DNA of 64,000 bases from Laguncularia racemosa (taxonomy: Eukaryota; Streptophyta; Magnoliopsida; Myrtales; Combretaceae), in NCBI GenBank assembly GCA_037954665.1, contig JBBMOL010000081.1, positions 3,146,313 to 3,210,312 of the forward strand. Direction: 5' to 3'. Shown here in pieces: positions 46,327-58,300 of this stretch (positions are counted from its first letter, which is position 1; each line of letters starts with the position of its first letter). The notes below the pieces were generated by a model. The model had not been told where the DNA came from. It saw only the letters and a program-made list of their open reading frames with translations, and did not search any database. A program made the position numbers and the translations under genes.

Positions 46327-49300
46327 ATGTCGAATCCCACTTCAAGTTCACGTCTTGTTCCAAAGAAGCCGTCGAATTCTCAACAACCCCTACAAACCGA
46401 GAACGAATTCGAAATTTCTTCAAATTCTATCCACTTTCCGCCACCACGTACTCCTCTCAACACAATCCCTGACCCATCCCAATACCAAAAGGAAACAGCA
46501 ATTCTGTACTCTGATAAGGAGAATCCCGACGGAGCTACTAATCGAGTATTCAGGACGAAATTCGAGGGTTTAGATCAGTGGACACCCAGGGTTTCGATTC
46601 ACAGAGGGAAGGGGACCTCAGAACCGAGCTCGGCACAGAGTACCCCAGCGAGGAGCGCTTCGAGGGTTTCGATTGGTGGAGCAGGAGGGAATAGTAGAGT
46701 TAATCAATGTAGTGGGGCTAGAGGAGGACTGAGTTTGAGCTTCTCGTCTCGGGCTCCTAGAGGGGTTCAGAATAGGGATGTCGAGGTTTTGAAAGAAGTT
46801 CCACATTTCGAGCCGGAAGAAGATTGTTCCTTTTGGGCCGATCATAATGTGCAGGTATTCCAGGAAATCTTATTGATTTTAAAAGTCATTACTTTGATCA
46901 TTTATGGGGATAATTGCGAAAGACGTATGCGAATTGACTCGCTTTTTTGTATGTAATGTAATTTTCATATGACTGAATTCCGAGGTCTCGTTATAAAGGC
47001 CGTTGCTTCGTTGTGTATAAGCACAGTTAAATCAGCAATTGTTAATGTAAATTGTCACTGAGCACAACTGCGCCATTCCGAATGTTAAACAATTGTTAAT
47101 ATGCATTGATGTTTTATATTCTGGGCAGATTAGTTTGCAATGTTTGTTTAGTTTTTTATCATAGAATTAGATTTTCCCTTTTCAGATTTAGTTGATTGCA
47201 AGAAGACCAGCTTATGATGCACCACCCAAAAAAAAAGAAGAGAAATTTCCAATATAATATCTTTCTGAGAATCTATTTACTAATTTCCCATTTTGAAATG
47301 GGTCACATTTCTGTCATTTCATTTATTTCCTTAATTGGAGATGTTAAAAAATTTATTGGAATAAACTTTTACCATCTTTCATATCTGCGGTATAAATTAC
47401 TTTCCTATCCTACCTGTATTAGTTTACTAGATTATACTACTTAATCACACTCTTCCCCTGCTTGGTTTTCAATCGAGTAGCAACTTGCACATTACTTAAT
47501 GTTGATGTTTGAAACGGTGGTTATATTTTCCTTTTTAGTTCTTAATGGTTATTATAGATTTGAACGTAATAAAAAGTTCCTATGTTTTACATAGTTTATA
47601 TGTTGCTTAATCCTGAGTTTCCCTACTTGAATCTCATTAAGTTGCAACTTGCATCTCTGCTGGTTTTAGGGTTTACTTATCAAATTGAGTAATAAGTAAT
47701 TTGAGCTTTAGCATTATTGCATTGAAATTTCGATATCTTTGTTTTGGTAGATAATTTGTTGATTGCTTGAATCAGGTTTTGATTCGTCTTCGTCCACTGA
47801 ATAACTTGGAGAGGGCTTCTCAAGGTTATGGAAGATGTTTAAGACAAGAGAGTGCACAAACTTTGGTATGGCTTGGTCATCCGGAAGCCAGATTTACCTT
47901 TGATCATGTTGCGTGTGAAACAATCTCACAGGTAAGGTCTAAACTTGATGACTGCATGAAGCTTGCACTAGCTGGAAATCAGAATAAAGGATTGAAATTA
48001 TTACTTTCACATTGTTCTGCAGTCTGAGGGACAAAAAGAAAAGCAAGAAGGATTTATTTACTGTTTTTTTCCCTCAAATGCTGGGGAATACGAAAATCCT
48101 CTACATATAATCTCTACCCTAACACCACATGCAGGAAAAGTTGTTCCGAGTTGCAGGATTGCCTATGGTGGAAAATTGTCTGTCTGGATACAACAGCTGT
48201 ATGTTTGCTTATGGCCAGGTATATGGTGTCCTCTCTCCCTCTGTCTCTCTGTCGTGATGTTATATTGAATTTAGGAACTGTGACCAACATCAGCATGTTG
48301 CTCCATGTAGACAGGTAGCGGCAAAACATACACCATGATGGGTGAAATTCATGAAGAAGAAGACAAGCTCAGTGAAGACTGTGGGATGGCGACTCGAATT
48401 TTTCAACATTTGTTTATGAGAATAAGGAAGGTTAGTACCAACAAATACTGTCACTTCTCTTGTTTTCTAATCCAGCCCCTACATCACCCGCTCTCTAAAA
48501 AAATAATGGTATTTTTTCCTCCTTAATTGGCTGCAACAGTATTTTGATATCTTAATTCATTTATCAGGACGAGGAAAGTAGGAGGGATGAGAAGCTGATA
48601 TACAGCTGCAAATGCTCCTTCCTGGAGATTTACAACGAACAGATTACAGATTTGTTGGAGCCCTCATCAACTAATTTGCAAGTACTGCATGTCATTTTAA
48701 GTTAATTCACCCTTCGTTTTTTTTTTTTTTTTTTTGCTAATTAACTCATTCTGGATTCTGCATCGAACTACTGCAACCTTATGAATCTAATTGTTCTCTG
48801 TAGCTCAGAGAGGACATGAAAAATGGGGTTTATGTTGAAAACCTAACTGAATACAATGTGAGAACAGTTGGAGATGTTATCAAGCTTCTGGTGCAGGTAT
48901 TGGCCTTCTTATGAAAGTTTGTTCTGTGGTTGAACTCATATGGGATTACGACTTGAACGAAACTAAGTAACTTTTTGTCTCTGCAGGGGGCAGCAAATAG
49001 AAAAATGGCCGCAACACGTATGAATAGTGAAAGTAGTAGGTCTCATAGTGTTTTCACTTGCATTATTGAAAGCCACTGGGAGAAAGACTCTATGTCGCAT
49101 TTTAGATTTGCTCGGCTAAACCTAGTGGACCTAGCAGGCTCCGAGAGGTAGTGATTGTCTACTACCGATTTTCTTGTTTATATGTGCTGCTCTTGCATGA
49201 TTTCCCTAACTTTGCGAGGAAAGCAGGCAAAAGAGCTCCGGTGCAGAAGGTGATCGCCTCAAAGAAGCTGCAAACATAAATAAATCCTTATCTACTCTTG

Positions 49301-52300
49301 GGTAATTATCAGCAAGCTATGCTTTCTACCCAGATCCTTTCTGGGTAATTACTTTATCTCGGATAAGATAAACAACACACCATGACTTAATGCCACCAAC
49401 CTTCAAAATTATGATAAAAGTGAAAGCATTGTAATTTTTATTTGTAATTCTTGAACTGTTTTAGGATTTGAGTATTACTATAGAATAATAAAGTGGAGTT
49501 ATAATGGTCAAATAAAACAAAGGCCGGAGGTATTGGAATGTGCATTTAACTGTACAGTCAATCCATTAACTAATCACAAGAAGCAAGTACTGTGTTATTT
49601 ATTTATCCAAAAATATACTGTGTTATTTTCCCCTCTTGAATCTTCACCTCAGCCATTTGTTGTAACCCATAAGGTGCAGATCCAGAATGCTAGCATATTT
49701 GATATTTCGATTAATGTTCAGCCATAGAAACTGGCACTTTATGCTATTTACTCAGAATTTTATCAAAATTCATAAGCTTTTGGTACACATTTTGTTTTTA
49801 CTTTGATGTCTTTGGCAAGAGTTGCCCAACATAAGCTTTGAATAAGAGTTTTGTCCACTTTGATGCTGGACATAAAATAACAGAAAATTAGCTGCATGGT
49901 CTTTTTTGTAGTATTAATTTTTATGCCCTATTGTAGGCTTTCTCAATTCCCAAAGACTTTCTTGATATTGAAGGTTTTCTAAATGATATGTCTATTTTTG
50001 AATATCAATATTGATTTCCGATGGAAGTGCAGAAAGAGATATACAAGTTGGATTGGGGCGAAATCTAGAAAATATTTGCCTTTTACACAAGGTTGTAAAT
50101 GGTGTGTGGACAGTAAACATGAGTAAATAATTTAATGCTCCATGACATAAATAGCCCTTAGAGTGCATGAGCATTATACTGCTTGCAATAGCATGGGTTT
50201 GCCAAAATTCGAAAATATTTCTTTGTTTACCTAAGGACTAATGACCTCCATGTTTTAGGTTCTTTACATCAGAAATGATAAATCTTAATACAATCAATGG
50301 AGAAGGAACTAAATTTCCAGTTAGAAACTAAACTCAAGTCATAACAGGAAATGAGAGTTTAACTATAGATCCTAGGACTAAGATAAGATCTAGTCCATAT
50401 ATCATGAATATATTCTTAAATTTCATCTTGTAATTTATAATAATCTCAGGGTCTTTTAATTCTTCATATTAAATAGGTTGGATCATGGGATATTTAATGT
50501 AACTAAGCCAGCTTTATCTAGGAATATAAGATAGTCAATGAGCTATCCTTGTAACTTTATTGTCAATCTTCTCTCTGTGTCAATTCCTTTAGGCAACAGA
50601 CTCATCACCCACAACTTTATTGCATTTGCTGCTTTTGATTTATAAAGCTGAAGGCCAACTGCTCCTGGCAATGCATCAAATGATATGGACATATATAGAG
50701 GTAGGCAATAAATAAATTTTTAGGAAACACATCTCAAAATTCATGTACCAGAAACGGCAGCCATTGGCCTAGGTAATATTTGACAGTTTTTTAGCTTAAA
50801 GTACTTGACTAACCATAAATCACTTACTCAACTAATACACTGGCATATAGTATAATTGATTGTGTTAATTATTTCAATCGGCTGGTTGTGCAACTAAATG
50901 AACATGGCAGTTGAGCAAGAGTGTTACGGTTCCCAGTTTGTGATCGAGTTACCGGACGAAGGACCGAAAATTCTCCTTCCAACAAAGGGTTCTTACCCTT
51001 GTTCTTCCTCCTTGATGCACCTATCCTTAATAATCAAACGCAGCTCTTGAAGGGATCTGCCACCTTGAAACTCGTTGAGAGAGAGAGTTTCCAATCTCTT
51101 GATTTTTTAAAAAGAATTCTATGCCTTCTTTATTGCTCAATAACTCCCTATGTATAGGGAAGCTTCCTTACAATACTCAAGATAATAAAAAGACTAGGAT
51201 TCTTAATTAATAAAGATTAGGATTCCTCAATGTTCTTAGTTTCTTAAAATAACTCCTACTATAAATAAGGAAAGATAAAAAAACTGGAAAGTAAGAAAAT
51301 ATGATTAAGAAAGAACAAAAACTGGAAAGTAAAAAAGATATTCCTAAGATTCCTTATTTTGCATTATCCCTTTTGCTTGTGCGTCTTGCATATTGTTTGC
51401 CCAAGAATTCATCCGCAACAAAGAGATTATAGGTTGAAATCCTTGCATGGTCATTTAACTCTCTATTTGATTGCTTGGTCTACATGATGGCCTTTAATCA
51501 TTTTAGGTCTCAGCTTGCAAGTAAGGTGGGTGTTAACAATAAAGCTAACAAGTGAGAAGGAGAGTTGAATATAACATAAAAACACCTACATCGATCTATA
51601 AGCTTAAACTTATAGATTAGCCTGTTGTTGGGCTAAAGTTAACTAATTGTTTGTGAATTCACTAATGATTTGTTAGAGCAGGTTGGTAACCTTCGCTTTT
51701 TAAGGTGTACTATGTTATTCAGGCTTCAGATATGATCTTCATGTAATTGTCAGTTTGCCATTTCAGATGTAGGTGGTTTCTATTAATTCTTATAGATAGA
51801 TTATTGAGAATTGATAGTGTCCATGTTTAAGATACTACTTTGTTTTTTCCTCAAATGTTTAGATCATTATCTTTACATTCAAGCTTTATTGGCACATGAT
51901 TCTTTAGTAAGCAATTAATTATTGCTTAAATGCGTTTTGCCCTTAGGTTGGTTATCATGTCTCTCGTGGACTTAGCACATGGGAAGCATAGGCATATTCC
52001 ATATAGGGATTCCAGGCTGACATTTCTACTCCAGGTCTTATATTATATATATGACTATCCTATCAGTCTTGATTTGTTGGATGGTAGCATTGGGGCAAGT
52101 GTTTTGATATTTCTTATTACAGGATTCCCTTGGTGGAAACTCAAAAACATGATTATAGCCAATGTCAGCCCTTCTATTTGGTTTGTTTCTGTACTCCTAC
52201 TGTTATGGTTTGCTGGAAAACTTCAAGTTGTTGCTCACAAATTTTTTTCTTCTTGCAGTTCTGCTAGTGAAACTTTAAGCACCCTAAAATTTGCCCAGCG

Positions 52301-55300
52301 TGCAAAACTAATCCAGAATGATGTATGTGTTTAAATAAGAGATCTTTTACCTTGTTAAAGCTCAAGTTTTTGATCTCTTCTCTTCCTTTTCATAGGCCAA
52401 AGTCAATGAAGATGCCTCTGGTGATGTGGGTGCACTTCAGCGGCAGGTCCAACAGTTGCAGGTACAGATTGCTCCACTCGACATGGAGACAAATTTCGTT
52501 AGGGGGAGAAATAAGTAAACAAACAATTGACTACATGCAGGACCAGCTGTCGTCTCTAATGAAGTATCATGTAAGGCCTACATCAGATGGTGTTCAATGT
52601 ACTGAAGATTTTCTCTTACATCCTTTGGTCAGTAAATATGCCTCTTTAAGACCAAAAATACCAATTGATAATAGTGACTTCCACTATATCCGTGGGAAAG
52701 AGGTAAACTTTTTCCTAGAATAATGAATGCACCAATTTCTATGCTCCTATGTTATAAATGCATCACTTGATTGCTGTTTCTGGCACAGCATATAGAGTCT
52801 CTGCAAACTGCACTGGTTGGTTCATTAAGGAGAGAAAGAATGGCAGAGATTGAAGTCACAAAGTTAAAGGCTGAAATTGAACGTATGGACATCCTGGTAT
52901 GCTGAATGTTACAAACGCATTTCACGTTTTTCTGATGAGAACTAAACTCACTACTTTGTTGTGCATAGAAGGATGAAAGATTGCTAGCATAAGTTTCATG
53001 CTTCATTCATGAGAGCTGGCAATTCTGTAGGCTTGCAGAATGCAAGAGGATGCTATGCGCACTGATATGGTATTAAAGTTCCGCGAGGAGAAAATCAAGA
53101 GACTTGAGTTGCTTATAAATGGAAAACTTTCTGCCAAGAAGTACCTCATGGGGGAGAACACTGCTTTAGTGGAAGAAATTCATCTACTACAGGATAGGAT
53201 AAAGAATAATCCGGAAACAACACAATTTGCCTTGGAGAAGAATCGGCTTCTGGAGCAACTTCAGATGTACTTTCTATGAATTTTAGATGAACTTTTAGAT
53301 CTGGGTTTGTATGCTGTTGACTTTTTTTTGCACCATTCATGGCAACAGGTACCAGAATTTTGTTGACCAAGGTGAGCGGGAAATATTGCTCCTAGAAGTT
53401 TCAGACTTGCGCAATCAGGTAGCATTCTTTTTACATGTTCTCTTGTTTTGTTACTTGTTTGGTTCTGGCTGACATCATCCAATAATAGTGGTATTACTAA
53501 TTTAATCCTGCTGCAGCTTTTGAATCTGCTGGAAGGAAATTGGAAAGATACAAAAAGAAGAGATATTCAGGTATTTAGCAATGTGTTTTTTGGTTTGATG
53601 AGACTTATTAGTGGATCTTGAACACTTATTCTGTTGGTAATATAGGACGTGGAGGAGTTAGCAGAGTGCCAGAGAATGAATTCTGAATTAATTAGGTAAA
53701 TCTGTTTCTGCAGGATTAAGTTCACTTTGAACTGTTATACAGCTCTAAGTCTGTTGAGGTTATGCTATATATATTCTCCCTTTTCTTTCTTGACCTAATC
53801 TTTTTCTTGCGTGTCAATCTTAAATTCCTAAATTATCCCCTTCTCCTTAACACATGCAGTACACAGATCCACAAAAAGAATGCATATTAACCTGTTTCTA
53901 TTTGGTCCATGCAATCGGGTTTTCAGAATCATGTTGTTTTGTTGTAACCTGGCCTGGATCAGGAAGTGGAAGGCACCTCCAATTACCCTGAAGCAGCCTT
54001 ATTGCTTTCCTAATCACATTAGTGTTTTCCACCCATAACATTATGCAGTTCTTAAAGACGGGACTGTTATTTCTTGTTTCTTCATGTTATTTTGATCATT
54101 TGCTGCAGAGAAGTGGAGGAATTACGAGTAGAATTGCAGAAGGCATATTGTTCCAGTCAAGGGACATACGAATTTGTAAGCACATATAATAAATTCTAGG
54201 ATGAAGGAGGTGGTACTAGGTGGTTTATCCCTCTTACGATTTTTATGAATTCCCAAATGATGTGATTTTTCTTTCCTTTTTAGGCTGAAGAATCCTTTTC
54301 CAAGGATTCTGAAGAAGTTCGGCAGTTGGATAAGTATTCCCAGGTAGGTTGCTCCTTTTTGTCCTTCTCTATATGTTTAAGTTGAATGTTTTATCAATAC
54401 CATCTCAAAATTTTGTTTTCTGCATGCTGCTACTCTTCTTAGTTTATGCTAATCTTGTAACAGGAATTTCATATTAACTTCTCAATCTACCCTTTCATTT
54501 AGCTCTTGTATATGCCACTTAGTATAATGAGCCATTGGATTGGATGCAACCTTCCAGGGTTGAAAGAGGAAGACAAAGCTCCTTATTGTGTTCCATCCCT
54601 CGACTTGCTCCTCACCATTTCAATTTGCTATTATTTTTTACCAAAACTCATCCATTATATAATGTTCCTTTCATATGATTGAGGTCACACGAAAGGAAAT
54701 GCTTAGTCAATTTGTAGTATTGCCTTTGCACGAATACCTTTTGGAATCATTTGAAAGAACAATTGGTGCTTGATCAATTGTCTATAACCAAATGACCTAA
54801 AAGTTCAAGTACAAAGGTATTTGTTAATATGTTCTATATAATCACTCACCTTTCTTGTGTGTTGAGACATTAATTGAAACCCATTAAGTGGAGCAATTAC
54901 ATAGAGGTGACAAGATCACTTAGATGGGTTCAAACTTAAGATCTCATTTTGGTACCATATTCTATTTGGAACAATTGGTGCTTGATCAATTGTCTATAAC
55001 AAATAGTATATTTTGCATGTTAATAAATTTAAATAGATACAATAAACTGATTTGAAAACTTACTTGGTTGATTAATGTGTGAGCCAAAATATTGACTAAG
55101 CATGAACTGATGCTAAATAATGGATGTAAGATAGCAGCAAAGACTTGCACTCAAGACATTTAACTTAGGTACCATTGTAAATATGAATGTGTGGAAAAAA
55201 ATGGTTAATAGGTTTATTTTAAGAAAGTAGTGTTGTAAATATTGTAATTATAGAATTAGACTAGATTAGGAGAATTTTGTTATTTTTAGAAGATTTTGTT

Positions 55301-58300
55301 ATTGGTTTTTTTAATTTGTATATAAGTAATTTATTGTTAATCAATAAAATACATACTATTTCAGTATTTTACGTTATGGTATCAGATCTTCTAGGGTTTA
55401 CAAAATCGTAATTTTTTTTTCCGGCCTTCATCGTCGGAACCTTAATTTTTCGGCCTTCATCGTTGAAATTCTCTTAAACTCGACTAGCTCCCACACCATG
55501 AGTTGCCGAAGACACCGTGAGTCGGCTTGGGGTCGTTAGGCGAACTTGCACAAACTATAGTGGCACGATCTACAGTAGCCATGGGTCGCCGGAGCAAGTA
55601 AGGTTACTAAAATTCTTGATCCATCTTTGTTGACGTTTTGGTTGGTTGTCGGAGTTGCTAGGGTCACCGAAGCGACGATTTTGTTGGTCATTAGAGTCGC
55701 TAGGGTCACCGGAGTGACGGTTTTGTTGGTCATCGGAGTAGCTAGGGTCACCGGAATCCGTGTTCCTTCTTCTGTAGTGTTGCCAGGGTCACTGAAATCA
55801 GTGTAAGAGGGCAGCCTTTGTTCTGTGCGCTCCTTCTCCATTCTTCTTTGTTCTTCTTCAGCCGGCCTTAATTGCTGGTGGTTTTTTTATCCTTATCCCT
55901 ACGACTAGCCAATCTTAATTGCTACATGTCAAAAATTACTAGGACTGACACAGCCCGATTGGAGGAATTAATTCATCCACACAACTGCTTGGAGAATTGC
56001 AGCATGATCTAACAGCATATAAATTGAATGGAAAAAATTATTTGAAGTGGTCCCAATTAGTTCAGACCATTTTGAAGGCAAAAGGAAAATCAGTCATCTC
56101 ATTGGTACAGGTCTAGAGTCTAGTGATCTAAACTTTGAAGCGTAAGATCAAGAAGACTCGATGATTATGGCATGGCTATGGGGATCTATGACTCTAGAAA
56201 TCAGTGACACATGCATGTTTCTCAATACTGCCAAAGACATATGGGACACAATTCAACAAACGTACTCAAAGGCAAAGGATGCCACTCAGGTGTATGAAGT
56301 AAAGGTTAAAACGATGGCAGCAAGGCAAGGGAATAAGACAGTCACAGAATATGCCAATCAATTGAGTGCTTTATGGCAGGAGTTAGATCAATACAGAGTA
56401 ATAAAGACAAAGTGCTTGGATGATGCTGTTGTTTTGAAGAACTTTATTAAACAAGATAGAGTTTATGATTTTCTTGTTGGGTTGAATCCAGAATTCGATT
56501 AGGTGTGTGTTTAGATTTTTGGGAAATCGGAAGTCCCATGCTTCAATGAGGTGGTAGCCATAGTTCGAGGAGAGGAGAGTAGGCGAGGTTTGATGTCAGA
56601 GCCCCAAGTTTCAATCAATTCAGCAATGGTTGCAAGTGATGGAAACAAGCTGAATATACTCACTGGAAAGAAGTTTGCTGGTGATGAAAAGAAAACAGCC
56701 CTAGCTATGAAGACAGGAGATTCTATGAATCAAGACCGAGATAGTTTATGGTGCACATATTGCAAGAAGCCATAGCACACTCGTGAGCGTTGTTGGAAGC
56801 TTCATGGGAAGACACCAAGCCAAGAATGGGACAAGGGGACAATCCAGAAGTGGACAAGCCCATATAGCAGCTGGCCAAAGTGATGAGCCACTAAAATTAG
56901 AAGCAGCTAGTCTCAACTAAGGTGAATTGGAAAGGGTGAGTGCTCTTATCAGCAGTCTTGACAAGCCCTCAGGTATTTGTTCTTTGGCATATTCAGGTGA
57001 GTTTCCACTTTCCATTGGATTAAATATTTCGGATGCAACCTTCTCTACCTCTTGGATTATGGATTCAAGAGAGATTGACGATATGACCTACTCACCAAAT
57101 GTCATTACCACCTATTCCCCATGCCCAAGCAGTAGAAAAATAGCTACTGCAGATGGTTCTTTGATCATTGTGGTAGGAATTGGAAGTGTCTAAATTAACC
57201 CATTGTTAACCTTGCAAAATGTCCTTCATGTCCCTAAACTACCTACTAATCTGATATCCATCCAAAAACTTACAATGTAATATTGTTTTTCATCATAATG
57301 AGTGTGTATTTCAAGAAAAGGATTCGAGGAAGATGATTGGACATGCTAGAGAACAGGGCGGCCTTTACTTTCTTGAAACATGTTAACCAACCATCACCAA
57401 GGATAAACAGTCAGTGTCATTTGTTTCCGAGATTCTATCATCCAATAAAGAGAAAATTTGGCTCTATCATCGCCGACTCAGACATCTATCATTTCAAGTC
57501 ATTAAACTTTTGTTTCCATCTTTGTTTAAAAGTCTAGGTGTTGAGTCTTTTCATTGTGAAAAATGTGAACTTGCTAAACATAAACGTGTATCCTTTCCAA
57601 CAAGCAATAAAAGAAGTTCGATTCCTTTTTATTTATTTCATAGTGATGTTTGGGCTCCATCTATTGTTACTAATATCTCTGGGGAACGATGGTTTGTTTC
57701 TTTTATTGATGATTGTACTTGAGTTTACTGAATTTTTCTTCTTAAACAAAAATCTGATATCAACATTGTTTTCCTAAATTTCTGTTCTATGATTAAAAAT
57801 CAGTTTGGAGTGACCATCAAGAGAGTTAGGTTTGATAATGCAAGGGACTATTTCAATCAAATTCTAAGTCCATATTTTCAAAGATCAAGGATAATACATG
57901 AGTTATCTTGTGTGAATACCTCACAGCAAAATGGAGTTGCGGAGAGAAAAAATGGTGATCTCCTTAAAAAAACCCTAGCATTGTTATTTGAAATCATATA
58001 CCTAAAACTTTTGGGGGGAAGATGTTCTTACAGCAACACATCTCATAAACAAATTGTCATCTAGATTTCTAGGGTTTAAGAGTCCAATGGACGTGTTGTC
58101 AACCTTTTACCCTAACCTACATACCACAAATAATCTTGTTTCTAGAGTATTTGGGTGTACATCCTTTGTACATGTTCATAGTCACAACTAAGGGAAACTG
58201 GATCCAAGAGCTATAAAGTGTGTCTTTGTGGGATATTCATCAACTCAACAAGGTTACAAGTGTTATCACCCATCTTCTCGACAATTCTTTGTTTCTATGG

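Noticed and set aside
46313..46573. Alternative ORF starting 14 bases before the kinesin ATG
   Set aside because: It is in a different frame, overlaps the conserved kinesin N terminus and has no similarity; at most an upstream-start frame.
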